DNA of 64,000 nt from Pseudomonas sp. dw_358 (GTDB lineage Bacteria; Pseudomonadota; Gammaproteobacteria; Pseudomonadales; Pseudomonadaceae), in the NCBI RefSeq assembly GCF_018449655.1, contig NZ_JAAVUX010000015.1, positions 62,001 through 126,000 on the forward strand, written 5' to 3'. Both the position numbers and the translations under genes were made by a program. The notes under the pieces were generated by a model. The model had not been told where the DNA came from. It was given only the letters and a program-made list of their open reading frames with translations, and made no database searches. Positions 36,313 through 44,672 of this stretch are shown here, in pieces; position 1 is the stretch's first letter; the number at the start of each line of letters is the position of its first letter.

Positions 36313-38250
36313 TCAAGTGTTGAGACGCGCCTCGATCAAGGCCTGTACCACCTCGGGGTCAGCCAGGGTCGAAATATCGCCGAGGCTGCCCAGGTCGTTG
36401 CTGGCGATCTTGCGCAGGAGTCGTCGCATGATCTTGCCCGAGCGGGTCTTTGGCAAGGCCGGCGCGAATTGCAGCCACGCAGGACGGGCGAAACGACCTA
36501 TTTGCGTGCTGACCAAGGTCAATAATTCCTGATGCAGGTCTTCGTCGGCGCTGACGCCGTTCATGGGCGTGACAAACGCATAGATGCCTTGCCCCTTGTC
36601 CGGGTCGGGATAGCCGACCACGGCGGCTTCGGCGATGTTGGGGTGGAGCAGCAAGGCGCTTTCGATTTCGGCGGCACCCAGGCGTTGGGAGGAGAGGGTG
36701 ATAACGTCGTCGATACGGCCGGTCAGCCACCAGTCGCCGTCGGCATCGCGGCGAGCGCCGTCGCCGGTGAAGTAGTAGCCTGGATGGGGTTGGAAGTAAC
36801 GGGTCGTCATGCCCTCGGTGTCGCCATGCAAGGCGCGCAGTTGTGACGGCCAGCTGCCTTTGATGACCAGCGCACCGGCGCCCGGCCCGTGGATTTCCTC
36901 GCCATCGTCATCCAGCAATACCGGTTGCACGCCGTAGAACGGCTGCATCGCACAGCCGGGTTTGAGCTGCTGGCTGCTCACTGAGGGGCTGAGCATGATG
37001 GCGCCGGTTTCGGTCTGCCACCAGGTGTCGATGATCGGACAGCGTTGCAGGCCCACGGCATTGAAGTACCATTCCCAGGCTTCCGGGTCGATGGGTTCGC
37101 CGACACTGCCGAGAATTCGCAGGCTGGTGCGCGCACTTTCCTGGAGAAAACGCGGCCCCTCGCGCATCAGGGAGCGCAGGATGGTCGGTGCGGTATAGAG
37201 GATGTTGACCTGATGACGGTCGACGATCTGCCAATACCGCTCGGCGTTCGGGTAATCAGGAATGCCTTCATAGATCAGCGTGGTGGCACCGTTGGCCAAG
37301 GGGCCATAGACAATGTAGCTCTGGCCGGTGATCCAGCCGATGTCGGCGGTGCACCAGAACACCTCGTCCTCGTGGTAATCGAACACCGTCTTGAAAGTCA
37401 TGGCGGTTTGCAGGAGATAGCCGCCCGTGCTGTGAACCACGCCTTTGGGTTTGCCGGTGCTGCCGGATGTGTACAGGATGAACAGCGGGTCCTCGGCGTT
37501 CATCGGCTCGGCCGGGCAGTCTTCGGGGGCCAAACGCAGGACTTCATGAAACCAGTAATCGCGCCCGGCGACCCAGTCGATGCGCCCCCCCGTACGCTCG
37601 ACCACCAGCACGGTTTTCACCGCCGGGCATTCCAGCAGGGCCTGATCGGCTTGCAGCTTGAGTGGGTGATGCTTGCCCGCAGCCACGGACTCGTCGGCAG
37701 TGATCAAGGTATGGCAGTCGGCATCCAGCAGGCGGTCGCGCAAGGCTTCCGCCGACGACTCGTTGAACACCACGGTGTGCACCGCGCCGATCCGGCTGCA
37801 GGCCAGCATCGCGTACAGCGCTTCCGGCACCATCGGCAGGTAGATGCACACCCGATCGCCCTTGCCGATACCCCGCGCCTTGAGCGCGTTGGCCAGCCGG
37901 CAGACATAACGGTGCAACTGGCGGTAACTGATGCGCAGGGATTCTTCCGGGTCGTCGCTTTCCCAGATAATTGCGGTGTGCTCGCCGCGCAGGTCCAAGT
38001 GCCGGTCGATGCAATTGTGGCTGACGTTCAATTGTGCGCCCATGAACCAGAGCGTATGGCCGGTGGCCGAATCGAACGCGTTGATCTGTTTCCAGGGGCG
38101 TGACCAATTCAGGGCGGCTTGTGCCTGTTCGGACCAGAAAGTGTGCGGGTCATCGATGGATTGACGATACAGGCGCTGGTAGTCGGCGTCGCTTGGCACA
38201 GCCGCAAGGCTGACCTTGTGCGCAGCGGGATAGGCGCTGATATCGAGCAT
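36313..38250 (-). CDS. Acetyl-CoA synthetase (AMP-forming), AcsA/AcsB-like
   Basis: A 645-residue adenylate-forming enzyme. It has the P-loop YTSGSTGKPKGVVHSTGG near residues 255-272, the acetate-pocket Trp in DTWWQTETGAIM, the hinge region FTGDGARRDADGDWWLTGR and the acetylatable Lys606 in PKTRSGKIMRR. It converts acetate, CoA and ATP to acetyl-CoA. The A8 motif, usually SGHRLGTAEIE, reads SSQRLGAAEIE, which may affect CoA binding or substrate choice. P. aeruginosa acsB stands at the same place near pgi from memory. I see no sigma-54 site upstream. Confidence 0.92.
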   Translation of the reverse strand: MLDISAYPAAHKVSLAAVPSDADYQRLYRQSIDDPHTFWSEQAQAALNWSRPWKQINAFDSATGHTLWFMGAQLNVSHNCIDRHLDLRGEHTAIIWESDDPEESLRISYRQLHRYVCRLANALKARGIGKGDRVCIYLPMVPEALYAMLACSRIGAVHTVVFNESSAEALRDRLLDADCHTLITADESVAAGKHHPLKLQADQALLECPAVKTVLVVERTGGRIDWVAGRDYWFHEVLRLAPEDCPAEPMNAEDPLFILYTSGSTGKPKGVVHSTGGYLLQTAMTFKTVFDYHEDEVFWCTADIGWITGQSYIVYGPLANGATTLIYEGIPDYPNAERYWQIVDRHQVNILYTAPTILRSLMREGPRFLQESARTSLRILGSVGEPIDPEAWEWYFNAVGLQRCPIIDTWWQTETGAIMLSPSVSSQQLKPGCAMQPFYGVQPVLLDDDGEEIHGPGAGALVIKGSWPSQLRALHGDTEGMTTRYFQPHPGYYFTGDGARRDADGDWWLTGRIDDVITLSSQRLGAAEIESALLLHPNIAEAAVVGYPDPDKGQGIYAFVTPMNGVSADEDLHQELLTLVSTQIGRFARPAWLQFAPALPKTRSGKIMRRLLRKIASNDLGSLGDISTLADPEVVQALIEARLNT

Positions 38251-38343
38251 GTTGGGACCCTTTCACGTGAATAGGACGTTCAGGGTAAATGTGGGCGAGT
38301 ATTGATCAGAGTCAAGGCGGGGCGCGGCAATAGTTGCCGCCGA

Positions 38344-38378
38344 CCAGCCCGCCCGTGAAACCAGTCACGGCCGGGCTG
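38344..38378 (-). other. Hairpin after pgi
   Basis: On the minus strand CAGCCCG..CGTGA pairs with TCACG..CGGGCTG around CTGGTT, with a 2x2 mismatch. It lies 17 bases after the pgi stop. No T-run, so it is at most a weak or factor-dependent end, or an mRNA stabiliser. Confidence 0.5.
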
Positions 38379-38394
38379 TCTTGCGGTCAGGCGA

Positions 38395-40059
38395 TCAACC
38401 GCGGTGACGGCTGCGGAAGAAGTGGATCAGACCTTGGGTCGATGCGTCTTCGGCAGGCTCGTCGGTGGCGCCGGTCAAGCGTTCGTACACACCCTTGCCC
38501 AGCTCCTTGCCCAGTTCGACACCCCACTGATCGAAGGCATTGGTGCCCCAGATCACGCTCTGCACGAACACTTTGTGCTCGTACATGGCCACCAACGCAC
38601 CCAGGCGGCGAGGGCTGATGCGCTCAACGACAATGGTGTTGCTGGGGCGGTTGCCCGGAATGACCTTGTGCGGTGCCAGCTTCTCGACATCGGCTTCGGC
38701 CATTCCACGGGCGCGCAGTTCGGCCTCGGCTTCGCCCAGGGTCTTGCCCACCATCAAGGCCTGGCTCTGGGACAGGCAGTTGGCGAACAGCCACTGATGG
38801 TGATCGGCCACCGGGTTGAAGCTGACCACCGGGACAATGAAGTCAGCCGGGATCATCTGGGTGCCCTGGTGCAACAGCTGGTGATACGCATGTTGACCGT
38901 TGCAACCCACGCCGCCCCAGATGACCGGGCCGGTTTCGGTGGTCACCGGGCTGCCGTCCTGACGCACGCTCTTTCCGTTGGACTCCATGTCCAGCTGCTG
39001 CAAGTGCTTGGTGATGTTACGCAGGTAATGGTCGTACGGCAGGATCGCGTGGGAGTGCGAGTTCCAGAAGTTGCCGTACCAGACACCCAGCAGTGCCAGC
39101 AACACCGGCATGTTGTGCTCGAACGGCGTGGTCTGGAAGTGCTGGTCCATGACGTGGGCGCCGGACAGCAGCTCCTTGAAGTTGGCCATTCCGATGGACA
39201 TCGCGATGGGCAGGCCGATTGCCGACCACAGTGAATAGCGACCCCCGACCCAGTCCCACATCGGGAAGATGTTCTCTTCGCGGATGCCGAATTCCACGGC
39301 CGCTTTGTTGTTGCTGGAGACGGCGATGAAGTGACGATGCAGTTCGGCTTCGGGACCGCCTTGCGCCAGGTACCAGCGCCGGGCTGCCTGGGCGTTCTTC
39401 AGAGTCTCGAGGGTGCTGAACGACTTAGACGAGACAATGAACAGGGTGGTCTCGGAGCGCAGTTTGGCCGACAGCTCATGGAACTCGCTGCCGTCGATGT
39501 TGGCCAGGTAGTGGCAGCGCACACCTTTCTGGGCGTAGGGCAGCAGCGCTTCGGAGACCAGTTCGGGGCCCAGAAACGAGCCGCCGATGCCGATGTTGAC
39601 CACGTCGGTGATCGGCTTTTCGCTGTAACCGCGCCACAGGCCGTCATGGATGCGGCCGACCAGCTCGGTGATCTGGTTCAGCACCTTGTGCACGTCAGGC
39701 ATGATGTCCGTGCCGTTGACCTTCAGCTTGTCGCCGATGGGCCGACGCAGGGCGGTGTGCAGGACGGGTCGCTGTTCCGAGGCATTGAGGATCTCCCCGG
39801 CGAACATGGCCTTGATGGCCTGTTCGAGGTCCACGTCCTTGGCCAACTGCGCCAGCAGGTCGCGGGTCTCTCCGGTGATCAGGTTTTTGGAGTAGTCCAG
39901 GAATAGCCCACAGGTACTGAGGGAGAATTCCTTGAAGCGCTCAGGGTGGGCCTGGAAAGCATCGCGCATGCTGAAATCCTGCATGGCTTCGCGGTGCTTC
40001 ACGAGTGCCTGCCACGCGGGCAGGGTGGTAACGTCGGGAGGGTTGCGGTAGTACGCCAT
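38395..40059 (-). CDS. pgi: Glucose-6-phosphate isomerase
   Basis: A 554-residue PGI. Signatures include DVVNIGIGGSFLGPELVSEA near residues 150-169, DWVGGRYSLWSAIGLPIAMS near 270-289, GVWYGNFWNSHSHAILPYD and the C-terminal SVIWGTNAFDQWGVELGKEL region. It interconverts glucose-6-P and fructose-6-P, mainly gluconeogenic in pseudomonads, which lack phosphofructokinase. It lies downstream of panC (196-base gap) and upstream of the acetyl-CoA synthetase gene. Confidence 0.98.
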   Translation of the reverse strand: MAYYRNPPDVTTLPAWQALVKHREAMQDFSMRDAFQAHPERFKEFSLSTCGLFLDYSKNLITGETRDLLAQLAKDVDLEQAIKAMFAGEILNASEQRPVLHTALRRPIGDKLKVNGTDIMPDVHKVLNQITELVGRIHDGLWRGYSEKPITDVVNIGIGGSFLGPELVSEALLPYAQKGVRCHYLANIDGSEFHELSAKLRSETTLFIVSSKSFSTLETLKNAQAARRWYLAQGGPEAELHRHFIAVSSNNKAAVEFGIREENIFPMWDWVGGRYSLWSAIGLPIAMSIGMANFKELLSGAHVMDQHFQTTPFEHNMPVLLALLGVWYGNFWNSHSHAILPYDHYLRNITKHLQQLDMESNGKSVRQDGSPVTTETGPVIWGGVGCNGQHAYHQLLHQGTQMIPADFIVPVVSFNPVADHHQWLFANCLSQSQALMVGKTLGEAEAELRARGMAEADVEKLAPHKVIPGNRPSNTIVVERISPRRLGALVAMYEHKVFVQSVIWGTNAFDQWGVELGKELGKGVYERLTGATDEPAEDASTQGLIHFFRSRHRG

Positions 40060-40255
40060 TGCTGTGGGCTTCCTTTTTCTTGAACAGCTTTAGGACAATC
40101 AACGGATCGCAAAGGTTGTATGAAATGTGTGCAATCGGATCGATCGGCTTCTGCGGGACGTCTGTCAGATCAAATCAACCCACAGTAAACGCCCGCAAGC
40201 CGCTTGTCTGCGCCTTCGCATGAAGATGCTCGGTACTTTTTTTCAGTCCGGCGTT

Positions 40256-41122
40256 TCAATCTCGGACGCTGGCGTCCAGATCCAGGTGCAGATTATCGAT
40301 CAAGCGTGTCTTGCCCAGCACGGCGGCCACCAGGATCACCAGGTCCCGGTCCTCGGCCGTCACCGGGCGCAGATCCAGGGCGTGGCGTATCTCCAGATAT
40401 TCGGGCAGCAGGCCGGCGGCGCGAATACTTTCGCTGTGGGTCGCGAGCAAGGCCGGGTAGTTGCGCTCGCCCTGGCGAATGGCTTCGGCCACCTTAACCA
40501 AGGTCTGGTAAAGGATCGGCGCCACGGCCAACTCTGCCTCGCTCAGATAACCGTTGCGTGACGACAGCGCAAGACCATTGGCCGCACGCACGGTGGGTTC
40601 GCCGATGATCTCGATGGGCTGGTTCAGGTCGCGGACCACAGCGCGGATCACCGCCAGTTGCTGATAGTCCTTCTGGCCGAACACAGCCACGTCCGGCTGG
40701 ACCATGTTGAACAGTTTGCTGACCACCGTGGCCACGCCATCGAAATGTCCTGGACGGCTCGCGCCACACAGGCCTTCGGACACCCGCGGCACGCTGACGA
40801 TGGTCTGCGCGGCCATGCCGTCGGGATACATCTGCTCTACGCCGGGGGCGAAGAGCAGGTTACAGCCGGCCCAGAGCAATTTGTCCTGGTCGGCGGGCAG
40901 GGTACGCGGGTACTTGTCCAGGTCTTCGTTGGGCCCGAATTGCAGTGGATTGACAAAGATGCTGGCGACGATGAAGTCGGCGTGGTGAGTGGCCGTGGTC
41001 ACCAGCGCCACATGGCCGCTGTGCAGATTGCCCATGGTCGGTACAAAACCGATGCGTTTGCCTTCGAGGCGGGCACGGGCCACGGCGGCGCGTAATTGGG
41101 CAATGGTGTGTACGGTGATCAT
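40256..41122 (-). CDS. panC: Pantothenate synthetase PanC
   Basis: A 288-residue enzyme, MITVHTIAQLRAAVARARLE, with the HIGH-type motif VPTMGNLHSGHVALV near residues 28-42, the second core motif FVNPLQFGPNEDLDKYPRT and VFGQKDYQQL near 150-160. It joins pantoate and beta-alanine with ATP. Its ATG overlaps the panB stop (ATGA at 41119-41122), so translation is coupled. No panD follows; the 196-base gap to pgi has no gene. Confidence 0.98.
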   Translation of the reverse strand: MITVHTIAQLRAAVARARLEGKRIGFVPTMGNLHSGHVALVTTATHHADFIVASIFVNPLQFGPNEDLDKYPRTLPADQDKLLWAGCNLLFAPGVEQMYPDGMAAQTIVSVPRVSEGLCGASRPGHFDGVATVVSKLFNMVQPDVAVFGQKDYQQLAVIRAVVRDLNQPIEIIGEPTVRAANGLALSSRNGYLSEAELAVAPILYQTLVKVAEAIRQGERNYPALLATHSESIRAAGLLPEYLEIRHALDLRPVTAEDRDLVILVAAVLGKTRLIDNLHLDLDASVRD

Positions 41123-41919
41123 GCGCTGAATCCATGTTCGGGGGCAGGGAAGGTGACGTCTTTGACGGCTCTGACGTAGGCAGCCAGGGCACTCTGGATG
41201 TCCGGCTGGCCCGCCATGAAGTTCTTCACGAACTTCGGCACGCGGCCGCTCAGGCTCAGCCCGAGCATGTCGTGCAGGACCAGCACCTGGGCATCCGTGC
41301 CACTGCCAGCACCGATACCGACCACCGCGACCTTGGCTGCCTGGGTGATCTGCGTGGCCAGGTCGCTGGGTACGCACTCAAGCAACAGCAACGCCGCCCC
41401 GGCCTGTTCCAGGGCCAGCGCGTCGGCTTGCAACTGCCGGGCTTGATGTTCCTGGCGACCCTGCACTTTATAGCCGCCCAGTACGTTGACCGATTGCGGG
41501 GTCAGGCCCATGTGCACGCACACCGGAATGCCACGTTCGGTCAGTTGCTGCACGGTGGGCACCAGCCACGCGCCGCCTTCAAGCTTGACCATATGGGCAC
41601 CGGCCTGCATCAGTTCGGCGCTGTTGCTCAACGCCTGTGGGACGGTGGCGTAGGCCATGAAGGGCAGGTCGGCGACGATCAATGCGCCTTGATTGCCGCG
41701 CTTGACGCTGGCCACGTGGTAAGCCATGTCGGCATTAGTCACCGGCAAGGTGCTGTCGTGGCCTTGCAGGACCATACCCAGCGAGTCGCCCACCAACAGC
41801 ATTTCGACCCCGGCCTGGCTGGCCGCTCGCGCGAAGGTCGCGTCGTAGCAGGTCAGCATGGTGATTTTCTCGCCCTTGAGCTTGAGGCTCTGCAGGGTGG
41901 TCAGGGTGATATCAGGCAT
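41119..41919 (-). CDS. panB: 3-methyl-2-oxobutanoate hydroxymethyltransferase PanB
   Basis: A 266-residue TIM-barrel enzyme starting MPDITLTTLQSLKLKGEKIT. Metal and substrate motifs are LLVGDSLGMVLQGHDSTLPV near residues 42-61 and VKLEGG near 112-117, plus VCVHMGLTPQSVN. It makes ketopantoate from alpha-ketoisovalerate, which comes from the ilv pathway encoded at the end of this window. I chose the ATG at 41919, seven bases after AGGAG; the frame opens at 41949. The 199-base gap to folK shows no gene or clear terminator. Confidence 0.98.
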   Translation of the reverse strand: MPDITLTTLQSLKLKGEKITMLTCYDATFARAASQAGVEMLLVGDSLGMVLQGHDSTLPVTNADMAYHVASVKRGNQGALIVADLPFMAYATVPQALSNSAELMQAGAHMVKLEGGAWLVPTVQQLTERGIPVCVHMGLTPQSVNVLGGYKVQGRQEHQARQLQADALALEQAGAALLLLECVPSDLATQITQAAKVAVVGIGAGSGTDAQVLVLHDMLGLSLSGRVPKFVKNFMAGQPDIQSALAAYVRAVKDVTFPAPEHGFSA

Positions 41920-42118
41920 CAAAGGCTCCTCGGTCAGCCGTTGTGGCATAGGCCGTGTGCGGACAAATCGTTGTTGCCGGAGCAGGACATCCTCTGGGGT
42001 GATGTTTTGAAAGCGACCTGTTCCGGTAGGGTTCGCGTCGTTTTTGCGGTAGGGGCAGCGACGCGCCGCCTATAGTCGTGAGGAGGGGGTGGGAAGTCAA
42101 TCGGGTGTTGCCGTAGAC

Positions 42119-42601
42119 CTAAAGCTTCTCCAGCCCGATCAACGGACACGCGGCGAGCAGCTCGTTCAACGCCCGCCCATCCGGCAAGACAAAATCAGCC
42201 GGCACCAACTCCGCCAGTGGGTACAGGACAAAAGCCCGCGCATGCAGATGGTAGTGCGGCACCTTCAAGCGAGGCTCATCGATCAACTGCTGGCCGTACA
42301 GGATGATGTCGAGGTCCAGCGTGCGCGGCCCCCAGCGCTCCTTGCGCACCCGCCCTTGACCGCTCTCGATTGCCTGCAGGCTGTCGAGCAGCTCCAGGGG
42401 ATGCAGTTCGGTACTTAACGCAGCCACTGCATTGGTGTAACGCGGCTGGCCCGCCAGCAGCGAGTCACTGGTATAGAAAGCCGAATGCGCCGTCAGCACT
42501 GTCCGGGGCAATTGCCCGAGTGCCTCGAGTGCCTGGCGCAATTGCTCGCCCGGCTCGTCAAGGTTGCTGCCCAGGCCGATGAACGCGGTCTCCCGGCTCA
42601 T
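42119..42601 (-). CDS. folK: HPPK: 2-amino-4-hydroxy-6-hydroxymethyldihydropteridine diphosphokinase
   Basis: A 160-residue HPPK, MSRETAFIGLGSNLDEPGEQ, with ATP/Mg loop signature RKERWGPRTLDLDIILYGQQ near residues 85-104 and VPHYHLHARAFVL after it. It makes the diphosphate substrate of FolP. The ATG overlaps the pcnB stop by four bases (ATGA), a pairing conserved with pcnB. Confidence 0.98.
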   Translation of the reverse strand: MSRETAFIGLGSNLDEPGEQLRQALEALGQLPRTVLTAHSAFYTSDSLLAGQPRYTNAVAALSTELHPLELLDSLQAIESGQGRVRKERWGPRTLDLDIILYGQQLIDEPRLKVPHYHLHARAFVLYPLAELVPADFVLPDGRALNELLAACPLIGLEKL

Positions 42602-43986
42602 TCGCTGTCTGGTGCGCCATCGGCTTGCTTGCGCTTGGACGGGCTGCGCTTGCGCTTGCGGGCGGCGGCAGGGGCATCATCACGCGAGCCGAGGTCGCGA
42701 ATCATCACCCGGCGCTCGCTGTCATTGCCATCCTGATACTCCGTCCACCATTCGCCCAGGCCGTCGGTTTCTTCGCCGGCGCTTTCGCGCAGCAGCAGGA
42801 AATCGTAGCCGGCACGGAAGCGCGGGTTGTCCAGCAGCAGGTCGGCGCGTTTGCCGCTGCGCCGTGGCAGGCGCTCCTGCATGTCCCAGATTTCCCGGAT
42901 TGGAATGGTGAAACGCTTGGGAATGGCGATGCGTTGGCATTGCTCGGCGATCAGCTCATGGGCGCCTTCCTGCATGGCTGGAATTGGCGGCATGCCGCGC
43001 GATTGCAGGCGCAGCACCCGGGCTGGCAGGGCGGGCCACAGCAGGGCGGCGAACAGGAACGCCGGCGTGACCGGCTTGCCCTGCTTGATGCGCAAATCGG
43101 TGTTGACCAAGGCCTGGCTGATCAGCGTGTGGGTGTACGTCGGCTGCTCTTCCAGGGCCTCGGCGCTGGCCGGGAACAGGGAGTCGAACAGTTTCAGGTC
43201 CACCAGCATTTCGAAGGTGTCGGCCGCATGGCCACCGAGGAACAGCTTGAGCACTTCCTCGAACAGGCGAGCCGAGGGAATCTCGCGCAACATGGCTGCC
43301 AGTTCGCGGATCGGTGCCGCCGTGTGCTTCTCGATGCCGAAGTCCAGCTTGGCGGTGAAGCGCACTGCTCGCAGCATGCGCACCGGATCTTCCTGGTAAC
43401 GCTGGCGGGGATCGCCGATCAGGCGGATCAGGCGGTTGCGAATGTCGTGGACGCCGTTGGCGTAATCGAGGATGCGCTCGGTGACGGGGTCGTAGTACAG
43501 CGCGTTGATGGTGAAGTCGCGGCGCTGGGCATCGTCTTCAAGGGTGCCGTAGACGTTGTCCCGCAGGATGCGTCCACTCTCGTTGCGCGAGGAGTGGTTG
43601 CTGTTTTCTTCTTCATCCTGGGGGTGGTTGGCGCGGAAGGTGGCGACTTCAATGATTTCACGGCCGAAATGCACGTGGACCAGCTTGAAGCGCCGGCCGA
43701 TGACGCGCGCGTTGCGGAATTCGGCGCGGATCTGCTCGGGCGTGGCGCTGGTGGCGACATCGAAGTCCTTGGGCGTGATGCCTAGCAGCATGTCGCGCAC
43801 GCAACCGCCGACCAGGTAGGCCTGGTAGCCAGCGCTCTGCAGGCGCTCGACGATGCCCACGGCATGGCGACTGAACTGGCCGCGTTGCAGCGAATGTTGG
43901 CCGCTGTTGAGGACTTCAGGCGTCGTGCGCACATGGTGCGTCACGTGCACAGGGGGACGGAGTGACTGGAACAGCTTCTTCAGCAT
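42598..43986 (-). CDS. pcnB: Poly(A) polymerase I PcnB
   Basis: A 462-residue class II nucleotidyltransferase. The catalytic core is AYLVGGCVRDMLLGITPKDF with DVATSATPEQ (residues about 55-85, carboxylates in DFDVAT). The RRDFTINALYYDP and YQEDPVRMLRAVRFTAKL motifs follow, and the C-terminus is lysine/arginine-rich (RKRKRSPSKRKQ). It adds poly(A) tails that promote decay. I chose the ATG at 43986 (MLKKLFQSLRPP); an in-frame ATG at 44037 (MRSFFVYGRKF) is possible. It lies downstream of crcZ and upstream of folK. Confidence 0.96.
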   Translation of the reverse strand: MLKKLFQSLRPPVHVTHHVRTTPEVLNSGQHSLQRGQFSRHAVGIVERLQSAGYQAYLVGGCVRDMLLGITPKDFDVATSATPEQIRAEFRNARVIGRRFKLVHVHFGREIIEVATFRANHPQDEEENSNHSSRNESGRILRDNVYGTLEDDAQRRDFTINALYYDPVTERILDYANGVHDIRNRLIRLIGDPRQRYQEDPVRMLRAVRFTAKLDFGIEKHTAAPIRELAAMLREIPSARLFEEVLKLFLGGHAADTFEMLVDLKLFDSLFPASAEALEEQPTYTHTLISQALVNTDLRIKQGKPVTPAFLFAALLWPALPARVLRLQSRGMPPIPAMQEGAHELIAEQCQRIAIPKRFTIPIREIWDMQERLPRRSGKRADLLLDNPRFRAGYDFLLLRESAGEETDGLGEWWTEYQDGNDSERRVMIRDLGSRDDAPAAARKRKRSPSKRKQADGAPDSE

Positions 43987-44120
43987 GGGATGCACTGTTT
44001 GAAGGAATTTTCGGCCATAAACGAAGAATGACCGCATGATGGGCGGGGATTCTAGCATTTAGTCGAGGGATGGTGTAGCGAAGGGCAGGAAGGACGCTGG
44101 CAGGCACGCTTCGGCGTCGA

Positions 44121-44157
44121 CAAAAAGCAGAAGCTACAAGGGGAGCCGAAGCTCCCC
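44121..44157 (-). terminator. CrcZ 3' hairpin terminator
   Basis: Minus strand GGGGAGC, TTCG, GCTCCCC (44140-44157), then TTGTAGCTTCTGCTTTTTG. A seven-pair stem with a stable TTCG loop; the T-rich tract is interrupted, so some read-through into pcnB is possible. Confidence 0.7.
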
Positions 44158-44501
44158 AAGAAAGTAGTGTGCATGCTCTTTATTGTTTTTTTGTCGGGCT
44201 TCTTGTTTTTGTAGATTGCCCAGTCCAGAAGGCCTTGGCCTCAGGACGCTCCCTAGTCGGGAGTCAAGAGCAAACGGATTGCTTTGGTCGCTGTGCTGCA
44301 ATGATCAACCGATCCATCCAGTGCGGGCCCTGCTATGAGTGCAGTTTTTGTTGTTCTCGGCCTGGGTGTGGGGCAAGCCCCAAATACAACGCCTCTCCAA
44401 AAGAATCAGTTAGCTACGCCTCCGCCGTGTTGTTCTTGTTATGCGTGAGTCGATTCGTCTTGTTTTTATTATGGGTTACCGTGCTTTTTATTGTTCTTGT
44501 A
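44121..44501 (-). ncRNA. crcZ: CrcZ regulatory RNA (Hfq/Crc-sequestering)
   Basis: About 380 bases between cbrB and pcnB, the established position of CrcZ in Pseudomonas. The minus strand carries six CA-type motifs (AAnAAnAA): ACAAGAACAATAAAAA near 44485-44500, AATAAAAACAAG near 44459-44471, AACAAGAACAACA near 44428-44440, GAACAACAAAAA near 44345-44356, CTACAAAAACAAGAAG near 44199-44214 and ACAAAAAAACAATAAAG near 44178-44194. These bind Hfq and relieve catabolite repression by Hfq/Crc. A 3' hairpin (GGGGAGC-TTCG-GCTCCCC) ends it. The start is inferred from the sigma-54 element. Confidence 0.92.
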
Positions 44502-44510
44502 CCAATGATA

Positions 44511-44529
44511 TAGCAGGACCTGTGCCAAC
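44511..44529 (-). promoter_or_regulatory. Sigma-54 promoter of crcZ
   Basis: Minus strand TTGGCACAGGTCCTGCTA: GG and GC ten bases apart, near-consensus for RpoN. The predicted start is near 44501. This fits the known RpoN/CbrB dependence of crcZ. Confidence 0.9.
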
Positions 44530-44603
44530 TTTTGCAACCCCCCTGAAACCAGGGGTTTGCCGGCTTCGCTGTGCCAGCTGTGGCACAAAAACGTCCTGAA
44601 TTC

Positions 44604-44650
44604 GTTACCGTAAACCCCGTGCTTTGTTACGTGCCGATGACGGGGTAACA
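44604..44650 (-). promoter_or_regulatory. CbrB-type upstream activator sites of crcZ
   Basis: TGTTAC-N14-GTAACA (44625-44650), a perfect inverted repeat centred about 136 bases before the crcZ start and 22 bases after the cbrB stop. A second GTTAC/GTAA pair lies at 44604-44615. I recall TGTTAC/GTAACA half-sites as the CbrB recognition pattern in P. putida, but could not check it. Confidence 0.75.
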
Positions 44651-44672
44651 GTTTGTAAATCGCTGAAACGAA

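Larger units (their letters stand above)
43987..44672. other. 686-base pcnB-cbrB interval holding CrcZ and its control region
   Basis: Read on the minus strand from cbrB: a 26-base imperfect-spaced palindrome (44625-44650), a second half-site GTTACCGTAAAC (44604-44615), the inverted repeat TGTGCCA-GCTG-TGGCACA (44570-44587), a sigma-54 promoter (44511-44529), the CrcZ RNA (44501 to about 44121) and about 130 bases leading to pcnB. I see no protein gene. The plus-strand open frame here is antisense noise. Confidence 0.9.

Noticed and set aside
44169..44513. 114-codon plus-strand open frame between pcnB and cbrB
   Set aside because: Antisense to CrcZ; composition follows the T-rich complement of the CA motifs.
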